From assembly GCA_002189035.1 (NCBI GenBank), contig NEEC01000030.1, positions 1-64,000 on the forward strand: a stretch of DNA of 64,000 nt, read 5' to 3'. Shown in pieces: positions 28,263 through 40,356 of the stretch. Both the position numbers and the translations under genes were made by a program. Position 1 is the first letter of the stretch. Every line of letters begins with the position of its first letter. Origin of the DNA: Utricularia gibba. Lineage: Eukaryota; Streptophyta; Magnoliopsida; Lamiales; Lentibulariaceae. A model generated the notes under the pieces. That model saw nothing but the letters and a program-made list of their open reading frames with translations, was not told the origin of the DNA and ran no database searches.

Positions 28263-31200
28263 ATACTTGTGAAGGCACTCTCGGCGAGCACCTAACGGGG
28301 CTGGAGGTCCGGTTGGGCTCGGGCCGAAAGTCAGTTGTTGCCCGTCAAAAATGTGATGCATTTATTAACGTTGGGTTTTTGGGAGCTTCCTAGATGGTTT
28401 TTTAGGGAAAAGCTTCTCGCTTTGGGTCGGGCGCTCTTTTCGGGCACTTGGTGCGAGCCCCAGGTTCGGTGTTGCCCTGAGACGTATCGTGTTCGATACC
28501 GCAAAAATAGTGATGTATTTACTTAAGTTATGATGTCATGAGCACCGAAAGTTGCTTTATAATTTAGGTGGCACTCTCGAGGGCACCTTGATCGGGACAG
28601 AGGTCGGGTTGGGCTTGTGCCGAAAGTCAGTTGTAGCCCAGCAAATAAAGTGATGCATTTATTAATGGTTGGTTTTCGGGGGCTGACTACATGGTTTTGC
28701 AAGGAACATCATCTCGTTTTGTGGTAGCCACTCTCGCTGGGCACTTGGTTGGGGCCTCTCGTTCGGTCCGGCTCATGAAGCCAATCGGGTGCAAATCGAC
28801 GAAAATAATAATGCATTTATTTAAGTTATGATGTCACGTGCACCCCATATGTTTTTTTTTAACAACATGCTTCATACTTGTGGTGGCACTCTCGACGAGC
28901 ACCTAACGGGACCGGAGGTCGGGTTGGGCTCGGGCCCAAACTCTATTGTTGCCCATCAAAAAAAGCGATGCATTTATTAACATTGGGTTTTTGGGAGCTT
29001 CCTACATGGTTTTTTAGGGAAAAGCTTCTCGTTTTGGGTCGCGCTCTCTTGTCAGGCACTTGGTGCGAGCCCTAGGTTCGGTCTGGCCCATGAGACCTAT
29101 CGGGTTTGATACCACGAAAATAGTGATGTATTTACTGAAGTTAGGATGTCATGAGCAACGAAAATTGCTTTATACTTGAGGAGGCGCTCTCAAGGGCACC
29201 TTGTTCAGCGTGCATATCAGAAGTATCATGTTGGAAGTCGAATCGGGCTCGGGCCAGAAGTTAGTTGTAGCCCGGCAAAAAAAGTTATGCATTTAGTAAC
29301 TTTGGGTTGCCAGGAGCTGCCTAAATGGTTTTTCAAGAAACAGCTTCTTGTTTTTGAGTGGGTGCTCTCACTGTGAACTTGGTCCGTGCCCCAAGTTTGG
29401 TCCAGCTCATGAGCCCAATAAGGTCCAAGTCGATGAAAATAATGATGCGTTTATTTAAATTATTATGTCACGTGCACCGCACATGACTTTTTTACCATCA
29501 TCCTTTAAACCTCAGGAGGCGCTCTCGGGGGGCACCCATACCAGGTCGAAGGTCGTGTTGAGGTCGTCTCGAAGGTCAGTTTAAGCTTGGCAAAAAAAGT
29601 GATGCATTTATTAACGTTGGGTTGTCAAGAGCAGCCTACATGTTTGTTTAAGGAACAGTTTCTCATTTTCGAGCGTGCGCTGTCGCTGGGCACTTTGTCC
29701 GAGCCACTGGTTCTCTCTAGGTCATGAGCCCAATCGGGTCCGAGTCGATGAAAATAATGATGCATTTATTTCGATAAGTTTGTCACTTGCACCCCACATG
29801 ATTTTTTGAAGAACATCCTTCAAACTTGCGGAGGCGCTCTCGGGGCACCCGTATCGGGTCTGAGGTCGAATTGGGCTCGGGCCCGAAGTCAGTTGCAGCG
29901 TGGCAAAAAAAGTTATGCGTTTAGTAACTTTGGGTTGCCGGGAGTTGGCTACATGGTTTTTCAAGAAACAGCTTCTCATTTTTGAGTGGGTGCTCTCGCT
30001 GTGAACTTGGTCCGTGCCCCATGTTCGGTCCGGCTCGTGAGCTCAATAGGGTCCGAGTCGACGAAAATAATGATGTGTTTATGTAAATAAGTATGTCACG
30101 TCCACCACACATGAGTTTTTCAACAACATCCTTTAAACTTGAGGAGGCGCTCTTGGAGGAACCCGGATCGGGTCGGAAGTCGAATCGGGCTCTGGCAAAA
30201 GTATGTTGTAGGCCGGCAAAAAAAGTGATGCAGTTATTAACAATAGGTTGTCGGGAGCAACCTACATGGTTTTTGAAGGAACAGCTTCTCGTTTTTGGCG
30301 GGTGCTCTCACTTGTCACTTGGTCCGAGCCAAGGGTTCCGTCTAGCTGGAGAGCTCTATAGGGTCCGAGTCGACGAAAATAATGGTGTGTTTATGTAAAT
30401 AAGTATGTCACGTGCACCACACATGAAGTTTTCAACAAGATCCTTTAAACTTGAGGAGGCGCTCTTGGAGGAACCCGGATCGGGTCGGAGGTCGAATCGG
30501 GCTCGAGCCCAAAGTAAGCTGTTGCCCGGCAAAAAAGGTTATGCATTTATTAACTTTGGGTTGCCGGGAGCTGCCTACATGGTTTTTCAAGGAACAGCTT
30601 CTCATTTTTGAGCGGGTGCTCTCGCTAGGCACTTGGTCAGGGCCCCAGGTTTGGTCTATCTCATGAGCTCAGTGAGTTCCGAGTCGACGAAAATAATGAT
30701 GCGTTTATTTAAATAAGTATCACGTGCAACCCACATGATTTTTTCAACAACATCCTTTAAACTTGAGGAGGCGCTCTCGGGGGCACCCAGATCGTGTCGG
30801 AAGTCGAATCGGGCTCTGGAAAAAGTCAGCTGTAGCCTTGCAAAAAGAGTGATACATTTATTAACTTTGGGTTGTCAGGAGCAGCCTACATGGTTTTTCA
30901 AGGAACATCTTCTCGTTTTTGGGTGGGTGCTCTCGCGAGGCACTTGTTCTAGGGCCTAGGTTCGGTCAGGCTCATGAGGCCAATTGGGTCTGACTCGACG
31001 AAAAACGTGATTCATTTATTGAACTTAGGATGTCATGAGCACCCCAACTTGTTTTTTTCACAGCAGGCTTTATACTTGAAGAGGCGCTCTCGGTGGGGTT
31101 CTGATCGGGCCTGAGGTTGGGTCGGACTCGGTCCCAAAGTAAATTTTCGCCTTGTAAAAAAAGTGATGCATTTATTACCTTTGGGTTGTCGGGAGCTGCC

Positions 31201-32107
31201 TACATAGTTTTTCAAGGAACAGCTTCTCATTTTTTAGTGGGTGCTATCGCTGGGCACTTGGTCTGTGCCCAAGTTTTGTTTAGCTCATGGGCTCAGTCGG
31301 GTCCGAGTCAACGAATATAATGATGCGTTTGTTTAAATTATGATCTCACATGCACTACACATGATTTTTTTAACATCATCCTTTATACTTGAGGAGGCGC
31401 TCTCAGGGGGCACCTGTATCAGGCCGGAGGTCGGGTCGAGCTCGTCCCCAAAGTCAGTTAAAGCCTGCAAAGAAAGTGAAACATTTATTAACGTTGGGTT
31501 GCTAGGAGAAACCTACATGCATTTTTAAGGAATAGTTTTTCATTTTAGGGTGGGCAGTCTCGCTAGGCACTTCGTTCGAGCCGCTTGTTCGCTCTGGGTC
31601 ATGAGCCGAATCGGGTGCGAGTCGATGAAAATAATGATGCATTTATTTAAATTATTATGTCACGTGCACCGCACATGATTTTTTTAGCATCATGCTTCAA
31701 ACTTGAGGAGGCGCTCTCGGGGGGCACCCGTATCAGGTCGGAGGTCGGGTCGAGTTCGTCCCTAAAGTCAGTTAAAACCCGGCAAAAAAAGTGATGCATT
31801 TATTAACGTTGGGTTGTAAGGAGCAGCCTACATGGTTTTTTAAGGAACATTTTCTCATCTTGAGGCGGGCACTGTCTCTAGGCACTTGGTACAAGCCGCT
31901 GGTTCCCTTTGGGTCATGAGCCCAATCGGGTCAGAGTCAACGAAAATAATGATGCGTCTATTTCGATAAATATGTCACATGCACCCCCACATGATTTTTT
32001 CAACAACATCCTTTAAAAATGATGCATTTATTGACATTAGGTTGTCGGCAGCAGCCTACATGGTTTTTCAAGGCATAGCTTCTGGTTTTCGGGTGGGTGC
32101 TCTCGCT
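28263..32107 (+). repeat. Most diverged edge of the satellite array
   Basis: About 12 old monomers, recognised by GATGCATTTATTAAC, CTACATGGTTTTTCAAGGAACAG (allowing changes), GGCGCTCTCGGGGGCACC and CGAGTCGACGAAAATAATG. Divergence between neighbours is high, and here the two halves of the monomer resemble each other most clearly. One monomer near 32015-32107 is deleted internally (CATCCTTTAAA joined to AATGATGCATTT). The array stops at about 32107, inside the GGTGCTCTCGCT motif, where retrotransposon sequence begins. Confidence 0.93.
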
Positions 32108-33012
32108 AGCATTATGCTACAACGACACTAGACTTGTCCTCAAGTTCTAACTAAGACTAACAGGAGCTAGCAATTGAGGAATTTCCAACAGCCATGCAGA
32201 GACTTGATTTTTAGGTTCAGAATGCAAGAATGTAAAGAGTGCTAGTGTGCAAGACGGGTAATCACTCAAGCATACATGTTAATTTCATCAAAATAAGTGC
32301 CTTCAAAGATTAAATAGGTTAGCATGACACAATTAGACTTTCAAACGGGTGATGGTAGTCTCTTTTCATTTTTTTTTCTCTCTTCACTCTCTTTTTTTTT
32401 TATTTGTACAAAGATCAAGAGCAGGGAAGTTTCCAAGCTCAACTAAGGCAATTTTCGATTCCCTCCTTCGTATATGGAGTGTGGGCTAAGCACTCCTCTC
32501 CTTATTCCTCTTGAGGGTTTCCTACTCCTCTGAGTCATTCTAGTAACCTCCCTTCTCTCTTTACTCTATTGTCTACACACACTTTTTAATTGTGTGTTGC
32601 TTTTCAAGACATGGGGTCTCATCACTTTTCTTATGATGATGCTTTTCTGACCCCCTCTCTTTTTTTTCTTTTTTTTTTTTACATCTATCTATAAGCTTTT
32701 CGATCATCAGTATCCATGAAAGAGCCAAATGTGTCAGTTTGCACAAAAAAATCTCGATTGCACAAATCAGAGTCTATCACACATGTTTCTACCTCACGAA
32801 AATAAGCAGGTTAAAAGTCAAGCTCACAGGTGTATAAATTGTTAAAGCAATATTCATGCATCATGTACTTTATGAAAAGCATCACGCATGCATATGAAAA
32901 TTCCCCAAATAGCTTTCAAAATTCTCCTAATCCTAGTATCGAACTACTAAATTACTTCTAACTTAGACTAACACCCTAAAAATAAAAATAAAAATAAGGC
33001 AATGCAGCATTG
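32108..33012 (-). other. Non-coding 3' tail of the Athila-like element
   Basis: About 900 bp with no supported gene. On the minus strand it contains two long purine-rich tracts (plus-strand poly-T/pyrimidine runs at 32364-32401 and 32656-32681). These are suited to a polypurine-tract role, but no LTR follows them. The remainder is AT-rich low-complexity sequence. The junction with the satellite at about 32107 shows no obvious terminal motif. Confidence 0.6.
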
Positions 33013-34854
33013 TTACTTGGTCAGGGAGGAGTCTTTCACTCCCTGTTTTAGTTCCTTCACTTCCCTTAGCAAATTCCCGAGCCTGTCATATATCATGTCA
33101 ATTCTTTCAGTGCAGCAGCAAACTTTCTCGTCCCTTTGCGTCATGGCTGTCTGATCAGGGGTTTTTCCTTTTTCCTTCATTGGAGGTGCCTCCCCACAAA
33201 GTCCTGCAAGAGACTTAAAAACAAAACCACTTCCTCGTGCACGAATTAGTCCAGCAATTTTAAGAAAATGAGCATCAAGAGGGGCTACCTTTGTTTCTAC
33301 ATGGAAAAATTCCAACTCAGAAATTTTATTAGAGCATAACCTTTGAGCAAGAAAGGTAACGACATTACTGAACCCAAGATGGTTTATGGTATTCCTCCGA
33401 TATTCTCGGTTCATTTGCTCTGCTAAAATTGCCCCTAAATTCAAGGGTTTCTTGTGCAACAAGCACCACATGACAAACAAATCACGCTTGTACAGAGAAT
33501 TAAATCCGAAGGCCCTACCAAACAGCATAGCAGAAACAAGCTTTCGTTCAGAGTCTTTATTTAAAGAAAATAAATCACATGTTGATCGGTTAGAATTTCA
33601 TAAACCTCTTCAGCATTAAAGTCATTAGGGTAATCAAACAATGAAGTAGCAAATTCATGGGATTCAACATGCTTTTCTGTACAGAATCGTAAAGCTACAT
33701 TCCATTCAACAATTGATAATGAGAAATTCTTTCCTAGCAATTTAAACGTAATGGCCGATGGTGCAAGCATAGTTTCTGGTTTCTCATAACAAAAGGTAGA
33801 AGCAAATTCATACATCCATTCAACATAAGAAGGACGGTTCAAATCACATAAAATAAGTAGTGCAGAATCCTCTAAAATTGAGTGAACTTCTGTAACTATA
33901 CTCAATTCTACCAATATTTCGAAATCTATGACCCGACAAGGCAGCACCCTTGCCCCTTTTACCTCATTGTACCTGGCTGTGAATTCTTCTTCATCGAAAC
34001 GTAGGTACTTGAGGTTGAGTGTTTCTGCATGTTGCTTGAAGTATGGAATGCCCTTGCTGCTCATTTTTCGCTGTGATTTCCCTTTTTCTTCCTCTTCAAC
34101 CCTACCTGAACTCAAGTATAGTGGAGCAAGGTTAGGTAAAAATTTCTCTGTTTTTGTTTGTACCTGTTCCTCCTCCTCACTGGCATTCTTCTCCCATTCC
34201 TCTATTTCTGGTTCAAGTTCCTGCTGCTTCTTTGTTCTGCTCCTTGTTCTCTTTGCAGCCAAATTCCTCGTCCTCTTCCTCTGCTGTACCAGCATTCTCA
34301 TCTGGTTTCTCCTTTCCCATTTGAAATTGTTCTGCCTCACCAGATTCTGCCTCTTTTTCTACAGTTTCGTGCTCTACAATTTCTAGGACTTCCTCAACCC
34401 CTGCTGGTGCGATCTCTTCTTTTGATTCCAAGTTCTTCTCCACATTTTCAATAACCTCTTCCACTGCAGTGTTTGTGGTGGTGTCTTTCTGCTTCCTCTG
34501 GCCCTTTCTCCCCGGTTTCTTTTTCTGGTAAACAATTTGGGGTGGCTCTGTGGATGATTCTTCAACAGCCAATTTCCCTTTTCCTTTGTAACTTCCCTGC
34601 AATTCCCTTAATTTCTGTTGAATATCAGAGCTGGTGGGTGTCTTCAATCTTTGACTCCTACGTTCTACCACAGGTTGTTCCCTTGTTTCTTGAGAGCGGA
34701 CTCCACCCAAATGTCCAGCATGCAAGAGGGCATCAACTCCCTGAAATTTTTCTTCTCTAGCAAACACATTCTTGTTTTGTTCCTCGGTAGGAGCAATTCC
34801 GACATCTTCCCCAGTTTTCTTGCGCTTACTCCACAGAAAAATATTTGAAACCAA
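33013..34854 (-). pseudogene. Third ORF of the Athila-like element (ATHILA ORF-1-like), frameshifted
   Basis: Three overlapping frames together cover about 600 codons after integrase: 34854-34213, 34340-33561 and 33528-33013. The first part is rich in Glu, Lys and Gln and looks disordered, with basic stretches such as KKKPGRKGQRKQK. The middle part is a folded-looking domain (YFKQHAETLNLKYLRF ... CRVIDFEILVELSIV ... ALRFCTEKHVESHEFA) that resembles, by recall, the plant ATHILA ORF-1 family. A structural or envelope-position role has been proposed for such ORFs but is unproven. No clear signal peptide or transmembrane helix is seen. Two frameshifts (near 34213-34340 and 33528-33561) break it. 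Confidence 0.6.
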
Positions 34855-34925
34855 ATGAACATTACCAGGGAATTTACCCCCAAATTCATCAAGGGTTTGA
34901 CGGTAAATCTGTAAAATCCGAACAT

Positions 34926-36335
34926 TTACTCACGACCCCTGTACGTTACTTCATGTAACCGCAATGTAACTCCCTTACTTTTGCAACAGGAACACAACAA
35001 AGATTCTCCAAAATTACTCCTAGCTAAGTCTAAAAATGCAGAAGTAAAATAACGAGAAAATTCCAACAAATTCCACGTTGTTTCTGTGTCCCTTAGGACA
35101 AGAACTTCAACTTCTTTAGCAAACCTGTTTTGAAGATTTTCATAAAAAATCTTCAACCTAGGTCCATTCACAATAAAACTTGTGTTAGTCCCTCCATCAT
35201 AAACCTCCACTGTTTCGTTTGGGAAAACTTCTTTCAGTACAAATGGTCCAGTCCAACGAGATTTGAGTTTCCCTGGGTGTAACTTCAGTCTGAATTGAAA
35301 CAGCAAAACTTTCTAACCAACTTCAAAGGACCTCCTGGAAATATGCTTGTCGTGGTAACTTTTAGTCCTAGCTTTGTAACTTTGAGCTTTCGTACGCATC
35401 ATTTCTCAGCACTTCCAGTTCTGAGAGCTACAATTTTGTTTGGCTTGCACTAAGACTTTCATCAAGGTTTAGTCTCTTCACTGCCCACCAGGCCTTGTAC
35501 TCTAATGTAGCAGGTAACTTGCACGGTTTTCCATAAACTAACCTGAATAGAGAGGTCCCAATTGGTGTTTCATTTGCTGTTCGGATTGCCCATAAAGCAT
35601 CCCTCAGTCTCAGACTCCAATCCTTCCTGTTTGGGTTTAATCTCCCTGTTTGATAACTCCGTTTGGTCATTTGTTTGTGGATGGTATGTTGTTGATGGCT
35701 TATACCAAATGTTGAACTGCTTCAATACACTTCTCAAGGCCTGATTATAAAACTACGTACCTCTATCACTGATCAGTGCCTTGGGAGTCCCATATCGCAC
35801 AAAAATGTTATTATGTAGAAAATTGATCACTATCTTTGCATCATCCATCCTTGTAGGAATGGCTTCAATCCACTTTGAGACGTAATCAACGGCCACTAAA
35901 ATATAGTTGTAGCCTGCAGAAGTGGGGAATGGCCCCATAAAATCAATGCCCTAAACATCAAATAATTCACATACCAGGATTCTTTACTGAGGCATTTCGT
36001 TCCTATTTGATAAATTTCCCACTCTTTGGCATGGCTCACAACCCTTGCAATAAGCGTAACAGTCTTTGAAGATGTGAGGCCAGTAGAATACAGTCAAAAA
36101 AATTTCTGGCTGTACGGTTTGGTCCATGATGGCCACCAAAGGGTCTTGCATGACAAGAATTGATAATTTTAGGAATTTCAAACTCATGAACACACCTTCT
36201 AATGACATCATGATTGCATCTCTTCCAGAGGTAAGGATCATCCCAAATATAATATTTGGCGTCACTCTTCAGTTTCTTCTTCATGTGATAATCAATTCCC
36301 GGTGGCATCACTCCTGCTGAAACAAAGTTAGCCAA
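34926..36335 (-). pseudogene. Integrase region of the Athila-like element
   Basis: This is the DDE recombinase that would insert element cDNA. From N to C terminus: a zinc-binding part with the CKGCEPCQRVGN pair of cysteines (near 36025-36060); a catalytic core with [14 protein letters not shown] (first Asp, near 35880) and ALISDRGT (second Asp, ~35760); a catalytic Glu within QTNDQTEL (near 35665); and a C-terminal module with KLKSRWTGPFVLKEVFP (35290-35200), the GPF motif of gypsy integrases. The frames 36335-36036, 36265-35984, 35938-35753, 35670-35428 and 35306-34926 do not join, so several indels or stops have killed it. Confidence 0.85.
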
Positions 36336-37096
36336 GTTTGAATATTAGACCAAACTAAGAATAATTGTTCATCAGGAAACATTTCAGTGATAGGACTTTC
36401 AGTCTTAACCCCTTCCATCCTACTGAGATGGTCAACGACCATGTTCTCCTTTCCAGGCCTGTCTTTAATTTCAACATCAAACTGCTGAACAAGGAGAACC
36501 CATCTGATCAACCGTGGTTTGATCTCCCTCTTCTCCATCAAGTGTTTTACCGCTGAATGGTCTGTGTAGACCACTACCTTGCTCCCTAAAAATACAGCCA
36601 AAAATTCCCTTTCAGTCAATGTATAATTTTTTTGAGCTTCATCTAAAGTTTTAGAAGCATAAGAAATAACATGATGTTTCCCTTCAATTTTCTGTCCTAA
36701 AACCGCCCCTACAGCATGACTACTAGCATCACACATAATTTCAAAATCATACCTCCAGTTTGGTGGTTGAATCACAAGAGCAGTAGTCACAGCCTCTTTC
36801 AAACAATTAAAAGCATTTTTGCATGAATCATCAAAAATAAATTCCACATCATTATGCAAAAGTCTATTAAGAGGCAAGGCAATCTTAGAAAAATTCTGAA
36901 TAAATCTTCTATTAAAACCTACATGCCCCAGAAATGATCTCACACCTTTAACATGAATTGGATACAGTAACTCAATCATAATTTCGATTTTTGCTTTGTC
37001 TACCTCTTTCCTAGAAATAACATGGCCAAGCACAATTCCATGATCAACCATAAAATGGCATTTTTTCAGAATTAAGAATAAAATTTTTTTCGACAC
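36308..37096 (-). pseudogene. RNase H region of the Athila-like element
   Basis: One 262-codon frame covers the end of the reverse transcriptase ([20 protein letters not shown] connection) and the RNase H domain that degrades the RNA strand during reverse transcription. The catalytic-type motif [18 protein letters not shown], the [19 protein letters not shown]-like stretch and [13 protein letters not shown] are visible, ending with [15 protein letters not shown] before integrase. It overlaps the upstream RT frame by about 50 bp in another frame, which marks a frameshift. This is the longest surviving frame of the element's pol region. Confidence 0.88.
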
Positions 37097-37944
37097 ATTT
37101 TCGCAAAACCTGATCCAAATGGTCTAAACATGACTCATAATCTTCTCCATACACTGTAAAATCATCCATAAAAATTTCAATGAAATCCTCACCAAAGTTT
37201 GAGAAGATGCTGGTCATACACCTCTGGAAGGTAGTAGGGGCGTTGCACAACCCAAAGGGCATCCTTCTATAGGCATAAGTCCCAAATGGACAGGTAAAAG
37301 TAGTTTTGTCTTGATCCATACCTGAAATTGCAACTTGGTTATATCCAGAATAACCATCTAAGAAACAATAAAAAGATTTTCCTGCTAATTTTTCGAGCAT
37401 TTGATCAACGAAAGGTAAGGGGTAATGGTCCTTCTTGGTCACTTCATTTAATTTTCTATAGTCTATGTACTCTCCACCCATTTTGAATTCTTTGAGGCAC
37501 CAGCTCTCCCTTCTCGTTCTCCATCACTATCATACCAGTCTTCTTGGGCACCACATGGATTGGACTCACCCATTCACTGTCTGTGATGGAATAGATAATA
37601 CCTGCATCATGGAGTTTTACAATTTCCTTCTTTACCACTTCCATCATATTCGGGTTGAGGCGCCTTTGTGGCTGGCGAACAGGTTTTGCTCCATCTTCTA
37701 ATAAAATCCTGTGCATACATATAGAAGGAGAAATGCCTTCAATATCCGCAAGGGTCCAGCCAATCTCCTTCTTGTTCCTGATCAGCACCTTGAGCAGTCG
37801 CGACTCTTGGTCTAAGCTAAGACTATTTGAGATGATAACCGGGTTGTTCATTTCTTCATCCAAAAATGCGTACTTCAGGTGTGTGGGCAGTGGCTTCAGC
37901 TCAGCTGTCCTCTCCTCCAGGGTCTTGACTTGCAGAGCATTCAT
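37044..37944 (-). pseudogene. Reverse transcriptase of the Athila-like element
   Basis: Two frames make one RT: 37944-37456 (N-terminal part, with HRILLEDGAKPVRQPQRRLNP and SEWVSPIHVVPKK) and 37481-37044 (palm domain with YIDYRKLNEVTKKDHYPLPF, FCFLDGYSGYNQ-like and MPFGLCNAPTTFQRCM). The catalytic box reads FMDDF, the usual FxDD variant in Athila-group RTs. A frameshift at about 37456-37481 separates the halves inside the conserved region between the VPKK and DYRKLN motifs. The enzyme would copy element RNA into cDNA in virus-like particles; as it stands it is broken. Confidence 0.9.
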
Positions 37945-37968
37945 CTGTTCTGACCCTTTTTCAGCTTC

Positions 37969-38717
37969 CTACTCTTGAATGGCCTTCTCAAAATGCTCCT
38001 CAACCAACTTATCCATCACGTCCACTGAGTATACACTCTCAAAATCGCTAGGATAATTGTTCATCTCTTTCATGTCCAGCATAATCTTCTCTTCATCCAA
38101 GGATAACTCAATTGTGCCCATCTTCACATTAATTATGGAATTGGAAGTGCTCAAGAATGGCCTTCCAAGGATAATTGTTGTATCGCTTGAACTCCCAGCA
38201 GGCATGTTTACCACATAGAAGTTTGCTAGAAACACTAGCTGCTCAATCTTCACAAGAACATCCTCAACTAAGCCTTTTGGAGAAATAACTCTTCGGTCAG
38301 CAAGCTCAATTTGCACTCCTGAGGCTTGTAGAGGTCCTAACCTGAGAGTCTCATATACAGAAAATCACATCACATTTATAGAGGCTCCCAGGTCAGCCAT
38401 GACTCTCCTAATGTTCAGGTCACCTATTTTGCAAGGAATAAAAAATGTTCCAGGGTCCTTGCGTTTTTCAGGTAGTTTCCAAGTCAAAAGGGTTGAACAA
38501 CTCTCACTCAGCTTCACCTTGCTTTTTCCTTCAATTTTGGCTTTGACATACAAAGTTGCTTCAGGTACTTCACGCTTTTGAGCACCAAGTCAATATACTC
38601 CAGCAATGTCAAATTTAATTGGGTATTTCCCAAGGCTCTCAACATCTTTTCTTTTTCATTTTGCTCCTCTCTCGCCTTCAACCTTCCTGGAAATGGTGGT
38701 GGGGTTACTTTTACCAC
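37969..38717 (-). pseudogene. Aspartic protease region of the Athila-like element
   Basis: Three frames cover it: 38717-38514 (linker after gag), 38553-38365 and 38316-37969. The active-site region reads RRVMADLGASINVM near 38375-38405, the DLGAS form typical of Athila-like proteases in place of DTGAS. The later strand IILGRPFLSTSNSIIN at about 38140-38185 is the conserved C-terminal element of the fold. Frameshifts lie on both sides of 38340. The enzyme would cut the Gag-Pol polyprotein. Confidence 0.82.
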
Positions 38718-40245
38718 GAGAGCTCAATAGCAATCTCCACCTCCTGTTCTTCAGCATCTCCTTCCACCTCAACTTCATACTCTTCTTTCGCCGCTAAATT
38801 ACTCTTAGTTTGGACTAATTCTCTTCCAGGTTTTTCTTTTCCGCTTCTCAATGTCATTGCGCTGATATTTTGTGCTCCCCCAGAGTTGGGATTCTGTTTG
38901 GCTTGCGACGGTAGGCTTTCTTTTTGCTTCAGTTCCCCAACCTCTATTGCTAGCTGAGTAACTTGAATTTCCAAATTCTTTATTGCTTGTTGATTCCTAG
39001 CTTGGTTCTTGATTGATTGGGTCATGAAAGTTTTCAGAATATCCTCCAATTAACTTCCAGAATTTCCTCCAGAATTATTCTGGTTTGGAGGCTAAAATTG
39101 CTGTTGCATCTGCTGGTTTGGCTTGCGAATTTGTGGATCTTGATAAGAACGTTGCTATTGCTCCTGGAAATTTTTCTGAAATCCTTGTTGTCCAGCTGAT
39201 GAACTCTCACCCTTGTAAGAATTATCACTCTTACTCCATCTGAAATTTGGATGATCCCTCCATCCAAGATTGTAGGTGCTCGAATAGGGAACATATTTCT
39301 TCCTTTGTGGCTCCAAATATCCCATTGCCTTCACATGTTCTTCCTCCATCAATTCGGGACATTTATCAGCAATGTGTCCATTCTGTGGCAATTCCCGTAG
39401 GGCATATTCTTAGCTTGGAATAAAAATAGTTCCTTCATCATCTCAGACATTGCTGCCACATTTTTCGTCAGCTCATTTTCTGATGACTTTGGCTTGCATT
39501 CCAGCTCATATACTCTTCTATTCAAGGCCTCTTTTCTGATTATGTGCCTGGAATGCTTAGCCAACTCCTCAAGTAGCGCAAGAGGTTCTGTGGGAGTTTT
39601 TTTCCTCAAAAACCCACCTGCTGCAGAGTCCACCATGGCTTTATCCGTGCATAGAAGACCATCATAAAAATACTTGACCAATGCATTGGTCTGAAATCCG
39701 TGGTGTGGACAGGAGCCTAGTAGGTGATTAAAATGCTCCCAATCTTCATGTAGAGATTCTCCACTTGTTTGCTCAATGTCACTGATCTCCTTTTGTATCC
39801 CTTTAGCCTTGGAAGCAAGAAAATACTTGCTAAGGAACACCTTCTTCATCCCTGACCAATCCATGATACTTCCAAACTTCAAAGAGTTGAACCATGTCTT
39901 TGCGCTCCCTTCTAGTGTAAATTGGAATACCCTCAAACAGATGACATCCTCAGTCATCCCAACACTCTTAAAGGAGGTGCAAACAACAGTGACATTATCA
40001 AGATGTTCATGTGGGTTTTCACCCACTTTTCCATAGTATTTAGCCAGAAAATTTATCATAGCTGGCTTCAATTCGTTGGCTGTGTCATCAGAGAACCTAA
40101 TACACAGCCATCTGTACGTGTGGTCAGCTACATCAAGCTCATTCAGGGTCTTCTCCTGTTCTGCCATATTGAAATCAGTTTGAGTAACAGCAAGGAGTCT
40201 GCTCAATTTTGCTGCTTCTCTCGCTCTTGTGCGGTTCTTGCTCAT
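38711..40245 (-). pseudogene. gag of the Athila-like element
   Basis: I place the start at the ATG at 40245 (MSKNRTRAREAAKLSR), about 90 bp past the primer site. A longer upstream frame runs to 40332 but would start beside the primer site. The core capsid-like domain carries LEGSAKTWFNSLKFGSIMDW (near 39855-39910), the plant retrotransposon gag signature. A zinc knuckle is recognisable near 39370-39405 but a frameshift splits it: the Cys-Pro-Tyr-like half and the HIADKCPELMEEE half lie in different frames. Further frames at 39391-39034 and 39049-38711 form a Gln/Asn-rich tail and a coiled-coil-like stretch (QAIKNLEIQVTQLAIEVGEL). Confidence 0.82.
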
Positions 40246-40334
40246 AGTTCTCTCGATTTCTGGGTGGAAAACAAGATCACTTGTACCAAAAGAACACAAA
40301 TGCATCAACCGAATCACAAAACAATGAAACACCG

Positions 40335-40352
40335 CTCCCTGGCAACGGCGCC
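40335..40352 (-). other. Primer binding site, tRNA-Asp type
   Basis: Minus-strand TGGCGCCGTTGCCAGGGA lies 4 bp inside the end of the LTR (LTR ends ...TATCA). It matches the tRNA-Asp-type primer site typical of Athila and related gypsy elements, with one mismatch by recall. It fixes the orientation of the element and the inner border of the 5' LTR. Confidence 0.85.
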
Positions 40353-40356
40353 AATT

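Noticed and set aside
1-32107. Ribosomal DNA spacer or 5S gene origin of the satellite
   Set aside because: I looked for 5S and 45S gene motifs and found none in any monomer.
33386-34760. Plus-strand Phe/Leu/Ser-rich ORFs that look like membrane proteins
   Set aside because: They are the reverse complement of the charged, Lys/Glu-rich third ORF of the Athila-like element.
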